Source of the DNA: Rhodospirillaceae bacterium
GTDB lineage: Bacteria; Pseudomonadota; Alphaproteobacteria; Kiloniellales; DSM-21159
Assembly: GCA_006969625.1 (NCBI GenBank)
Contig: CP030885.1
Location: 2,863,430 to 2,927,429 of the forward strand
Length of the DNA stretch: 64,000 nucleotides
Direction: 5' to 3'
Shown here: positions 47,379 to 55,440 of the stretch, one piece after another
Numbering within the stretch: the first letter of the stretch is position 1
Layout: each line of letters starts with the position of its first letter
Position numbers and translations under genes: made by a program
The notes under the pieces: model-generated
What the model was told of the DNA's origin: nothing
Seen by the model: the letters and a program-made list of their open reading frames with translations, nothing else
Databases searched by the model: none

Positions 47379-48203
47379 TCAGCACTCCGGCGACGGCAGC
47401 GCCTCCAGCTCCGTCAAGTTGGCGCGCAGGGCGAAGTCGCCATAGTCGAAGACGAAGCTGTCGGCGATACCGTTGGGAAAGACGCGCAGACTGACTTCCG
47501 TGTCCGGCAGTTCGACGTCGCCGTACGGAGGATAGTAGGCCATCACCAGCCGGTAAGAGACGCGCCCAGCAGTCAGCGGCGAGTCGAGCGTCGTCGAGCG
47601 TTCGGCCGGCACGACGCCGGCCGACGCGGTGGAGACGCCGGCCAAACCGTCGTCGTCCGAGGAGGCGTCGAAGACGAGCAGGTAGAGTGGCAGCTCGCCG
47701 GCGAGGGCCGCGTCCAGCATGCGGAAGGTGTGGTCGGTCGGGAAGACCGTGCCGGCCGGCAAGTCCACCGTCCGCGCCACCGGCTCCTCGAAGACCGCGG
47801 TGCCGGGTCCGCGTGCGCCCTCCAGCCAGGCGGTGCCGACCAGCCGTTCGTAGGCCTCCCCATCCTGGAAGCGTTCGATGGCGAAGTCGTAGGCCAGACC
47901 GTCGCGCGCCTCCCAGGTGGTCAGCGCCCAGCCGAAGTCGATCGCGGCACCGTCCGCTTCGCTGAGGACCACGCGGGTGCGCTGCTCCACCGCCCATCCG
48001 TCGCACACCTGCGCCCACTCGAAATCGAGCCGCCCGCCGGCGGAGGCGATGCTGCCGTCGCCGCGTCCGGGAATCAGCAGAAGCTCGTAGCTCGCCCGGT
48101 GCGGCTGGAACTGGACGGCGGCCGGGGACGCCGCCTGCGCCGCCGCAGTTCCGCCCATAGCGACGACGACAACTGCCATGATGGCCGTGGGTTTGCGCCT
48201 CAT
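47379..48203 (-). CDS. EipB-like periplasmic protein (DUF1849)
   Basis: 274 residues with a signal peptide ending near AAQAAS. Matches the EipB/DUF1849 family, a spiral beta protein needed for envelope integrity in Brucella. The conserved disulfide pair of that family is present as Cys67 (AQVCDGW) and Cys274, here the very last residue. Other family blocks: HRASYELLL, YPPYGDVELPDTEVSL. Converges with dinB (9 bp). Confidence 0.85.
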   Translation of the reverse strand: MRRKPTAIMAVVVVAMGGTAAAQAASPAAVQFQPHRASYELLLIPGRGDGSIASAGGRLDFEWAQVCDGWAVEQRTRVVLSEADGAAIDFGWALTTWEARDGLAYDFAIERFQDGEAYERLVGTAWLEGARGPGTAVFEEPVARTVDLPAGTVFPTDHTFRMLDAALAGELPLYLLVFDASSDDDGLAGVSTASAGVVPAERSTTLDSPLTAGRVSYRLVMAYYPPYGDVELPDTEVSLRVFPNGIADSFVFDYGDFALRANLTELEALPSPEC

Positions 48204-48291
48204 GTCCGACAGATTAGACTGCGCCGGCCGCGCCGCAACAGCGCCGCCAAGAAGTTTTCCGTATCCGCGTTCTCCGGGGGAATCGCCGCAA

Positions 48292-49257
48292 ATGGCCGAC
48301 AAGCTCCGCGCACTCGCCGTGCGCGCCCTGCCCGCTGCCGTCACCGAGCGCCTGACGCGCGATTACGACGCCCGCCTCAATCCCGACGACCGCACCATGA
48401 GCCCGGAAGAGATCGCCACCGCGGCGGAAGGCTGCTTCGCCGTCATCTGCGTGGCCACCGACACCTTCGGGCGGGAGGTCATCGACAAGCTGCCCGACAG
48501 CGTGAAGATCATCGCCACCTTCTCCGTCGGCTACGAACACGTCGATCTGACTGCGGCAAAGAAACGCGGCATCGTGGTGACCAACACGCCGGACGTCCTG
48601 ACCGACGCCACCGCCGACATCGCCATGCTCTGCCTGCTCGGCGCCGCACGGCGGGCCTGGGAGGCCGAAACCATGCTGCGGCAGGGACGCTGGACCGGAT
48701 GGACGACCACGCAACTGGTCGGCGTGCACGTCACCGGCAAGCGACTCGGCATCTTCGGCATGGGACGGATCGGGCGCGCCGTCGCCCAGCGGGGCCGCGG
48801 CTTCGGAATGGAAATCCACTATACGAACCGCAGCCGCCTGCCGGCCGAGCTGGAACACGGCGCCGAGTTCCACGACACCCCCGAAGAACTGCTGCGCCAC
48901 AGCGACTTTCTGTCGATCAACGCCCCCTCGACGGCGGACACCTACCACTTCCTGAACGCGGAGCGAATCGCATTGCTTCCGGACAGCGCGGTCGTGGTGA
49001 ACACCGCGCGCGGCACGCTGGTCGACGACGAGGCGCTGATCGCGGCCCTCAAGTCGGGCAAGCTGGCAGCGGCGGGCCTGGACGTCTTCGAGGGCGAGCC
49101 GAAGGTCGACCCACGCTACTTCGACCTGCCCAACGCCTTCCTGCTGCCGCATATCGGCAGCGCGACGGTCGAGACGCGCAACGCCATGGGCTTCATCTGC
49201 CTGGACAATCTCGACGCCGTCGCGGCCGGCCGGCCGGCCCCCAATGCCCTGACCTGA
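48292..49257 (+). CDS. D-2-hydroxyacid dehydrogenase (glyoxylate/hydroxypyruvate reductase-like)
   Basis: 321 residues from the ATG at 48292, with CGGGGGAA as ribosome site. NAD(P) loop GIFGMGRIGRA near residue 157. The catalytic Arg, Glu and His are in NTARGTLVDD, FEGEPKVDP and LPHIGSAT. The fingerprint SVGYEHVD fits glyoxylate reductases. The gene ends inside the first unit of a 16-bp tandem repeat that contains its stop codon. Confidence 0.92.
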   Translation: MADKLRALAVRALPAAVTERLTRDYDARLNPDDRTMSPEEIATAAEGCFAVICVATDTFGREVIDKLPDSVKIIATFSVGYEHVDLTAAKKRGIVVTNTPDVLTDATADIAMLCLLGAARRAWEAETMLRQGRWTGWTTTQLVGVHVTGKRLGIFGMGRIGRAVAQRGRGFGMEIHYTNRSRLPAELEHGAEFHDTPEELLRHSDFLSINAPSTADTYHFLNAERIALLPDSAVVVNTARGTLVDDEALIAALKSGKLAAAGLDVFEGEPKVDPRYFDLPNAFLLPHIGSATVETRNAMGFICLDNLDAVAAGRPAPNALT

Positions 49258-49330
49258 TAGCGCCCCGACCTGATAGCGCCCCGACCTGATAGCGCCCCGA
49301 CCTGATAGCGCCCCGACCTGATAGCGCCGT
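49251..49330. repeat. five tandem copies of a 16-bp unit at a gene end
   Basis: GACCTGATAGCGCCCC is repeated head to tail at 49251, 49267, 49283 and 49299, with a fifth copy (49315-49330) changed in the last two bases. Each unit contains TGATAG. The first TGA is the stop codon of the dehydrogenase. Confidence 0.95.
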
Positions 49331-49368
49331 GGCCTGGGAACGCCCTGACGAGCGCTGGGGCGTCCGGT

Positions 49369-50064
49369 TCAGCGCCCGTCCAGCAAGCGGTCGAGGAACC
49401 CCTCAAGCCAGACACCGAGCGGCTCGTGGTGACGCTCTGCATGACTGAGCTGCACTTCGCGCGCCTGGGCGCCCGGCCAGGACAACATGTGGCCGGCCTC
49501 GTCCATCCAGTGCGCCATCATCTCGAGCGTGACCTCGGGATGGAACTGCAAGCCGTAGGTGCGCGCGTTCAGCCGGAAGGCCTGGTTCTCGAAGGTGCGT
49601 CCGGTCGCCAGCAGCTCGGCCCCGGCGGGCAGCGCGAAGCCTTCGGTGTGCCAGTGGTAGACGTGCAGCGGCGCGTCCAGCACCTCGCGCCCGCGCGGCG
49701 TCGGATGCACCTCGACATAGCCGATCTCGTGCAGCCCCTCGCGATGGGGCGCCACCTGCGCGCCTTGGCTGCGGGCCAGCATCTGCGCGCCCAGGCAGAT
49801 GCCGAGAAACGGCCGTTCGCTGGCCACCCAGCCGTCGATCCAGCGCAGCTCCTCGGACAGGTAGTCGGTCTCTTCCGCAGCGCTGGCCATCTGCGGACCG
49901 CCGTAGACGACGCAGACCGCATGGCCTTCGTCCAGAGCCGGGAAGGGGTCGCCGAGCGCCACGAACCGCTGGTCGAGCGCGAAGCCACGCGCGGCCAGGG
50001 CGCGCGCCACCCGGTCGTCGCGCTCGCTCTTCGTATGGCGGATCAAGACAGCCTGGCGGGTCAT
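49369..50064 (-). CDS. class I glutamine amidotransferase-like protein
   Basis: 231 residues. The triad is present: Cys90 in LGICLGAQ, His175 and Glu177 in LQFHPEVT. It is a stand-alone GATase domain of the GMP-synthase-like type; such proteins often hydrolyse gamma-glutamyl compounds or peptides. No partner synthetase is adjacent. Divergent from the GlxA-type regulator. Confidence 0.88.
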   Translation of the reverse strand: MTRQAVLIRHTKSERDDRVARALAARGFALDQRFVALGDPFPALDEGHAVCVVYGGPQMASAAEETDYLSEELRWIDGWVASERPFLGICLGAQMLARSQGAQVAPHREGLHEIGYVEVHPTPRGREVLDAPLHVYHWHTEGFALPAGAELLATGRTFENQAFRLNARTYGLQFHPEVTLEMMAHWMDEAGHMLSWPGAQAREVQLSHAERHHEPLGVWLEGFLDRLLDGR

Positions 50065-50184
50065 GCCCGCAAGGATAGTCGCTGCCTGCGCGGCGAAAAA
50101 GGTCGATCCGCACGCTCGGGGCGTTGCCTTTTCCGCGCAACCCGCTGAGGCTTATGGAAATTGCCGAGGTTCCTTATCGAGTCG

Positions 50185-51210
50185 ATGTCCAGCGCGTCCA
50201 AACCGACTCAGCCGCCGTCCGAGCCCGTCGGCGGGCCGTTTGCGCCGCAGACCGGCGCCGGGCCGCAGCGCTTCGCCTTCGTGCTGGTGCCGAACTACTC
50301 GATCCTCGCCTTCACCTCCGCCCTCGAGCCGCTGCGTGCGGCCAATCGCCTGACCGGGCGCCAACTCTATACCTGGACCTTGTTGAGCGGCGACGGCGAG
50401 GCGGTGCGCGCCTCCAGCCGCGTCGGGGTCCTGGTCGATGCCGCCCTGGACGACGGCCAGCGCTTCGACACGGTGCTGGTCTGCGCCGGCCTGGGCGCGG
50501 AGGGCTATCGCGACGCGCGGCTCGAGGGCTGGCTGCGGCGGCTGGCCCGCCAGGGCTGCCGCATCGGTGCCGTATCGACAGGCGCCTACATCCTGGCGCG
50601 CGCCGGCCTGCTGCAGGGCGTGCGCTGCACCATCCACTGGGAGAACCTGCCAGCCTTCGAGGAGGAGTTCCCGGAGCTGGAGGCGACCAGCGAGCTGTTC
50701 GAGATCGACGGCCAGCGCATGACCTGCTCGGGCGGCACCGCTGCGCTGGACATGATGCTCTCGGTGATCGGCCTCGACCACGGGCGCGACTTGGCCACCC
50801 AGGTCGCGGAACAGTTCATCCACGAGCGCATCCGCAGCCGCGAGGAGAAGCAGCGCATGGCCCTGCGCGCCCGCCTCGGGGTCAGTCACCCCAAGCTGCT
50901 GCGCGTGGTGCAGATCATGGAAGAGCACATCGAGGATCCGCTGCCCCGCTCCGACCTGGCGCGCATGGCGGGATTATCGACGCGCCAGCTCGAGCGGCTG
51001 TTCCGCCGCTACCTCGGGCGCACGCCGACCCGGCATTATCTGGAACTTCGGCTCGACCGGGCCCGCCTGCTGCTCGCTCAGACATCGATGTCGGTGCTGG
51101 AGGTAGCCACGGCTTGCGGCTTCGTCTCCGCCTCGCATTTCTCGAAGTGCTACCGGGAATTCTTCGATCGCAGTCCGCGGGAGGAGCGCAGTAGCGGCGT
51201 CCGCGTATGA
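50185..51210 (+). CDS. GlxA-family AraC-type transcriptional regulator (first copy)
   Basis: 341 residues from the ATG at 50185 (a TTG at 50161 is possible). N-terminal DJ-1/PfpI-like sensor domain (RFAFVLVPNYSILAF, CTIHWENLPAFEE) and a C-terminal AraC double helix-turn-helix (LARMAGLSTRQLERLFRRYL; ATACGFVSASHFSKCYREFF). This is the family of GbdR, CdhR and ArgR-type activators of betaine, carnitine and amino acid catabolism. The DNA-binding half is nearly the same as in the second copy at 54323-55321. Confidence 0.9.
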   Translation: MSSASKPTQPPSEPVGGPFAPQTGAGPQRFAFVLVPNYSILAFTSALEPLRAANRLTGRQLYTWTLLSGDGEAVRASSRVGVLVDAALDDGQRFDTVLVCAGLGAEGYRDARLEGWLRRLARQGCRIGAVSTGAYILARAGLLQGVRCTIHWENLPAFEEEFPELEATSELFEIDGQRMTCSGGTAALDMMLSVIGLDHGRDLATQVAEQFIHERIRSREEKQRMALRARLGVSHPKLLRVVQIMEEHIEDPLPRSDLARMAGLSTRQLERLFRRYLGRTPTRHYLELRLDRARLLLAQTSMSVLEVATACGFVSASHFSKCYREFFDRSPREERSSGVRV

Positions 51211-51536
51211 GCGGTGTTTCCGGGCGCCCGCTCCGCGCCGGCCCGGTCGATTGGAACGGACCCTACTTTTTTGGTCCAGCGGCGATCCATTGGCGGGGAT
51301 TGCGCGTATACGAAAGATGCGGACCCATGCGATGGTGCGATGCACAATCCACGGCGATCGGCACCAGCCCCCCTGTCCGGGGTCATTGCAGCCGAGAACA
51401 AGCCGGGCCGCCAGGGAGTAGACGCCACAGCCCGTTGCGGACGTCGTCCGCACGAGGCGGGCAGGAACGGAGCGAGCGATTCGTAGGCCGGCCGCACCTG
51501 TGGCGTGACTTAAGGGGATTGGAAGACGTGAAAGCG
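51211..51536. other. 326-bp gap upstream of the MarR gene
   Basis: No gene accepted. A short hairpin GGACC/GGTCC (51258-51277) with a T-rich loop follows the regulator gene and is at best a weak terminator. The promoter of the MarR gene must lie here but is not obvious. Confidence 0.45.
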
Positions 51537-51983
51537 ATGGCTGTCGACGTGACCGAAGACACGCAAACTCAGCGCTTGAATCTCGACGATCAAGTTGCGC
51601 ATCTCCTGCGGCGCGCTCACCAGCGCGCTTCGTCCCTGTTCCTCAGCGTCCTGGGCGAGCATCAACTGACGCCGACGCAGTTCTTCGCGATGGCGCGCCT
51701 GCACGAACGCGGCCAGCTCTCGCAGAACCGCCTGGGCCGTCTGGCGGCCATGGACCCGGCGACCATCCAGGGTGTCATCCGGCGCCTCGAGGAACGCGGC
51801 TACATCCAGCGCACGCCGGACGCGAACGATCGCCGCCGGATGGTCCTGACGCTGACCTCGCGCGGCAGCGAACTGGTGTCCGGACTGCTGAACCACGCAG
51901 ATACGGTGAGCGAGTCGATCCTCGAGCCGCTCGACGCCCAGGAACGGGGCCTTTTCCTCGACTTGCTGCGTCGGGTGACCTAA
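51537..51983 (+). CDS. MarR-family transcriptional regulator
   Basis: 148 residues. The winged helix includes LTPTQFFAMARLHERG, the recognition part DPATIQGVIRRLEERGYI and the wing DANDRRRMVLTLT. The start may instead be a GTG nine bases upstream, which has AAGGGG at better spacing. It may control the one-carbon operon that starts 160 bp downstream (inference from position only). Ligand unknown. Confidence 0.88.
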   Translation: MAVDVTEDTQTQRLNLDDQVAHLLRRAHQRASSLFLSVLGEHQLTPTQFFAMARLHERGQLSQNRLGRLAAMDPATIQGVIRRLEERGYIQRTPDANDRRRMVLTLTSRGSELVSGLLNHADTVSESILEPLDAQERGLFLDLLRRVT

Positions 51984-52146
51984 GGGCGTCAAACGGCGCG
52001 CGGAGTCGTCCGCCTCGGTCCGGACGAGGCCGTGCCGACGCCGCGCTGTCGCGAAAACGCGACCGGCCGTCGCTGCAAGCACACCCCTGCCTGCCGGCAA
52101 GACGCAAGTGTATCTCGTCGAGCCGGCGAGGGTAGCGGAGGTGGCC

Positions 52147-53097
52147 ATGTCGACGATCGCGCAGGTGCAGCCGGCCCCGACGAGGTCCGAGGCGACGCTT
52201 CCTCAGGCCGTTTCGGACCTGCTCGAGGGCTTCACCATCGAGACGACGCCCGGTGCCGCGACCAAGATCGACGACTACCGGGCGCATCTGCGCCCTGGCA
52301 CGGTCGTCGCCGTCACCTTGCTGCCCGGCAGCGATTTCCGCGACACCCTGGCGACTGCGGTGCGCCTGCATCGCGAGGGCTTCGAGCCGGCACCGCACAT
52401 CCCGGCGCGCTCGATCCCAGGCGCGCTGGAGCTGGACGAGTGGCTGGCCCGCCTGGCCGGCGAGGCCGGCACCACCCGTGCGGTTGTGCTTGCCGGCGCC
52501 GTGGCGACGCCGCTAGGTCCCTTCGAGTCCTCCATGGACGTGCTCGAGACCGGCCTGCTCGACCGGCACGGCTTTCGCCACATCGGCGTCGCCGGGCACC
52601 CGGAAGGCAGCCCTGACATCTCCGACTCTGCCCTCGCCGAGGCCCTGGCGTGGAAGAACGAATTCTCCGCGCGCAGCGACGCCTGCTTGGAGATCGTCAC
52701 CCAGTTCCTGTTCGACGCGCAGCCCGCGATCGCCTGGGAGCGGCGCATCCGCGAGGCGGGCAACCGCATCCCCATCCGTATCGGCCTGCCCGGCCTGGCG
52801 ACCCTGAAGACCCTGATCGGCCATGCCCGCGCCTGCGGCATCGGCCCCTCGATGCAGGTGTTGCTGCGCCAGGCCCGCAACATCGCCCGGCTGATGAGCG
52901 TCAGCGCGCCCGACCGGCTGGTGGTCGAGCTGGCCCGACACCGGATGAGCGAACGCGACACGCTGATCCAGGGCGTGCACCTCTACCCGCTCGGCGGCCT
53001 GCGCCGCTCGGCCGCCTGGAGCTATGCCGTTGCCGACGGCGCCTTCTCGCTGAACCGCGACGCGAGCGGCTTTGAGGTCGACCGCCCCGTCGACTAA
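52147..53097 (+). CDS. methylenetetrahydrofolate reductase-like (MetF family) protein
   Basis: 316 residues, ATG with GGAGG upstream. MetF landmarks are visible though divergent: the proton-donor Glu32 position in FTIETTPG, the GVAGHPEGSPDIS block (the YPEVHP motif in E. coli MetF), VTQFLFD (ITQFFFD in MetF), and IRIGLPGLATLKTL. So a TIM-barrel flavin/folate enzyme is likely, reducing or oxidising a folate-bound one-carbon unit. It starts a three-gene unit with the HD and GFA genes and lies near sarcosine oxidase, which fits a role in handling methyl groups. Confidence 0.78.
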   Translation: MSTIAQVQPAPTRSEATLPQAVSDLLEGFTIETTPGAATKIDDYRAHLRPGTVVAVTLLPGSDFRDTLATAVRLHREGFEPAPHIPARSIPGALELDEWLARLAGEAGTTRAVVLAGAVATPLGPFESSMDVLETGLLDRHGFRHIGVAGHPEGSPDISDSALAEALAWKNEFSARSDACLEIVTQFLFDAQPAIAWERRIREAGNRIPIRIGLPGLATLKTLIGHARACGIGPSMQVLLRQARNIARLMSVSAPDRLVVELARHRMSERDTLIQGVHLYPLGGLRRSAAWSYAVADGAFSLNRDASGFEVDRPVD

Positions 53098-53129
53098 CCT
53101 GCCTGTGGCTCACTTCAGGGAGGCACGCG

Positions 53130-53711
53130 ATGGACCAGGTCAGCTTCACCCGCATGGAGGACGGCACGGCGGCCGACTACGCGCTGATCCTGCGCGAGGA
53201 GGAGAGGCTGAAGGCCGCGCAGTTCGCTGACCACGTGCTGGGCCTGCTGAAGGCGATGCAGGGCCCGAAGCTGGGCTACAAGATCGACCGTTACCAGCAC
53301 TCCCTGCAGTCGGCCACGCGGGCCGAACGCGACGGCGCCGACGAGGAGACGGTGGTCGCCGCCCTGCTGCACGACATCGGCGACACGGTGGCACCGGACA
53401 ACCACGCCGAATTGGCCGCTACGGTGCTGAAGCCCTACCTCACCCACCGGACCTGGTGGGTCATCCAGCACCACGGCATTTTCCAGGGCTACTATTTCTG
53501 GCACCACATCGGCGGCGACCGCAATGCGCGCGAGGCCTACCGCGGGCATCCGTACTTCCAGGACTGCGCCGACTTCTGCGCCAAGTGGGACCAGACCGCC
53601 TTCGACCCGGACTACGACACCGCGCCGCTGGAGCACTTCGAGCCCAAGGTCCGCCGCGTGCTGGCGCGCGAGCCCTGGAGGCTCTGGAAAGAGACCGCGC
53701 CGGCGGCGTGA
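53130..53711 (+). CDS. HD-domain metalloprotein, possible diiron oxygenase
   Basis: 193 residues, with AGGGAGG six bases before the ATG. The HD fold shows His57 (YQHSLQ), His81-Asp82 (LLHDIGD), His92 (DNHAEL), His114/115 (IQHHGIF) and Asp154 (KWDQTAF). That H-HD-H-H-D set is what the PhnZ/TmpB/MIOX mixed-valence diiron oxygenases use, and also occurs in dinuclear phosphohydrolases. The Tyr/Glu lid pair of PhnZ seems not conserved: Lys47 and Tyr50 are at those spacings. The substrate is unknown. Second gene of the MetF-like/HD/GFA unit. Confidence 0.75.
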   Translation: MDQVSFTRMEDGTAADYALILREEERLKAAQFADHVLGLLKAMQGPKLGYKIDRYQHSLQSATRAERDGADEETVVAALLHDIGDTVAPDNHAELAATVLKPYLTHRTWWVIQHHGIFQGYYFWHHIGGDRNAREAYRGHPYFQDCADFCAKWDQTAFDPDYDTAPLEHFEPKVRRVLAREPWRLWKETAPAA

Positions 53712-53730
53712 AACGAAGGGAGACCGAGAA

Positions 53731-54165
53731 ATGTCCACGCCGAGCCCTACCGTCAGCGGATCCTGCCTGTGCGGCGCGGTGCGCTACCGGGTGACCGACG
53801 GGCTGAAACAGGCGATGGGCTGCCATTGCCGGGAGTGCCGCAAGAGCACCGGGCACTTTCTCGCCTTCACCGCCGCCTGGACGGACAAGTTCGAGTTGGA
53901 GGGCGAGGATTCACTGGGCTGGTATCGCTCCAGCGAGCATAGCCGCCGCGGTTTCTGCCGCACCTGCGGCTCGCCGCTCTTCTTCTACACCGAGGAATCC
54001 GACCGCATTGCGATCACCCTCGGCAGCCTCGACGAGGCCCCGAGCCTTGGCCCAATGGCGGCGCATCTCTTCGTCTCGGAGAAGCCGGACTACTACGCTC
54101 TCGACGACGACGCGCCGCAGTACGAGAAGGGCGGCGACAAGGTGCCGATGCCGCCGCGGGAGTGA
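53731..54165 (+). CDS. GFA-family (Mss4-like zinc) protein
   Basis: 144 residues. Zinc Cys motifs of the family: CLCGAVRY, CHCRECRK and FCRTCGSPLFF. GFA proteins were named for glutathione-dependent formaldehyde activation, but most members have no proven activity. Twenty bases after the HD gene and preceded by GAAGGGAG, so probably the third gene of that operon. Ends 21 bp before the palindromic element. Confidence 0.85.
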   Translation: MSTPSPTVSGSCLCGAVRYRVTDGLKQAMGCHCRECRKSTGHFLAFTAAWTDKFELEGEDSLGWYRSSEHSRRGFCRTCGSPLFFYTEESDRIAITLGSLDEAPSLGPMAAHLFVSEKPDYYALDDDAPQYEKGGDKVPMPPRE

Positions 54166-54186
54166 GGCGGCAGTGCCGAGAGCGCG

Positions 54187-54326
54187 CTAGAGCGCGATCG
54201 TCACTGGTGGAAGCGGATCCGCTTCCACCAGTGACGTGAATCGCTCTCTAACTCTATGAATAGAGCAGGATTCACGTCTTGGATGGGATCGCCAAAGCGA
54301 TTCCATCCAAGACAATCCTGCTCTAG
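54187..54326. repeat. double-hairpin palindromic intergenic element, copy B (inverted)
   Basis: 140 bp, the reverse complement of the element at 6616-6752 with a few differences: one 3-base insertion and several substitutions, most of them paired across a stem. The perfect 38-base palindrome is at 54199-54236 and the long stem at 54262-54324. It lies between convergent genes and contains the TAG stop (54325-54323) of the minus-strand regulator. Confidence 0.9.
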
Positions 54327-55321
54327 GCGACCCGGCCTTCCAGGTGCTCCGGCGCCGGCGGCAGGCCGCGCTCCTTGCGCGGGGTGCGGCCGAAGAAGTC
54401 GCGGTAGCACTTGGAGAAGTGCGAGGCCGAGACGAAGCCGCAGGCGAGCGCCACGTCGATCACGCTCATTTCGGTCTGCAGCAGCAGCAGGCGGGCGCGG
54501 TTGAGGCGAAGCTCCAGGTAGTAGCGCGCCGGCGAGCGCCCAAGGTACTTCCGGAACAGCCGCTCCAACTGACGGGTCGAGAGGCCGGCGGCGCGCGCGA
54601 GTTGGCTGCGCGACATCGGCTCCTCCAGGTTCTCCTCCATGGTCGCGATGATCGACAGCAGCTTGGGGTGCCGCACGCCGAGGCGGGCGCGCAGGCTCAT
54701 GCGCTGGTGGTCGCTCTGGTCGCGGATGCGCTCGTGCATGAACTGGTCGGCCACCTGAGTCGCCAGTTCCTGCCCGTGCTGCAGGGCAATCGTATTCAGC
54801 ATCATGTCGGCCGCAGCCGTGCCGCCGGCGCAGGTGAAGCGGTTGCGGTCGATCTCGAACAGCTCGTCGGTCACCTCCAGCTCGGGAAAGGCTTCGACGA
54901 AGCCGGCGAGGTTCTCCCAGTGGATAGTGCATTGGTAGCCGTCGAGCAGTCCGGCCTTGGCGAGCACGACGGTGGCGGTGCAGATCGCCCCGACGTCGAC
55001 GCCCTGGCGGTCCAGCCGCCGCAGCCAGGCATACAGCCGCTTGTCCTCGATGCGGCCCGGCTCGAGGCCGGAGACCAGTGCGACGGTGCCGAACTGTACC
55101 GCCGACTCGAGGTCGCCGGCGACGGCGAACTCCATGCCGTTGGAGGCCTGCACCGGCTGTCCGTCGATGGAGAAGGTCGGCCAGCGGTAGAGCGCCTTGC
55201 CGGCGGCCCGGTTGGCCAGCCGCAAGGGCTCGATCGCGCAGGCAAGTGCGATCATCGAAAACCGCGGCAGCAGGACGAAAGCGATGCTCTGCGGGAGCTC
55301 CCGCGGCGTGTTGCCCAGCAT
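54323..55321 (-). CDS. GlxA-family AraC-type transcriptional regulator (second copy)
   Basis: 332 residues from the ATG at 55321; a TTG at 55399 would add 26 residues but would run through the likely operator. The DJ-1/PfpI-like sensor domain (SIAFVLLPRFSMIAL, CTIHWENLAGF) is joined to an AraC helix-turn-helix pair (LARAAGLSTRQLERLFRKYL; ALACGFVSASHFSKCYRDFF). Divergent from soxB, so a GbdR-like activator of sarcosine catabolism is the natural reading. The stop is inside the palindromic element. Confidence 0.9.
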   Translation of the reverse strand: MLGNTPRELPQSIAFVLLPRFSMIALACAIEPLRLANRAAGKALYRWPTFSIDGQPVQASNGMEFAVAGDLESAVQFGTVALVSGLEPGRIEDKRLYAWLRRLDRQGVDVGAICTATVVLAKAGLLDGYQCTIHWENLAGFVEAFPELEVTDELFEIDRNRFTCAGGTAAADMMLNTIALQHGQELATQVADQFMHERIRDQSDHQRMSLRARLGVRHPKLLSIIATMEENLEEPMSRSQLARAAGLSTRQLERLFRKYLGRSPARYYLELRLNRARLLLLQTEMSVIDVALACGFVSASHFSKCYRDFFGRTPRKERGLPPAPEHLEGRVA

Positions 55322-55380
55322 GTGCGACCGTCGTCTTAGCGCGTGTCTGAGGGCTGAGGGTTCTTGGTCCGCCGCCGCAA

Positions 55381-55440
55381 ATGTCGCATTCGCGACCAAC
55401 GATGCGACGTGTCAATGTGACATAAACAAGTCGATGTCGC
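55381..55440. promoter_or_regulatory. candidate regulator site between glxA copy 2 and soxB
   Basis: ATGTCGCA (55381-55388), its near-inverse TGCGACGT (55403-55410) and a third ATGTCGC (55434-55440) lie in the divergent gap. The same core three times in 60 bp, two facing each other, suggests an operator. The stretch 55410-55450 is also AT-richer than its surroundings. Confidence 0.4.

Noticed and set aside
54326..55399. A longer start (TTG 55399) for the second GlxA-type regulator
   Set aside because: The added residues have no counterpart in the first copy and the stretch holds the candidate operator motifs.
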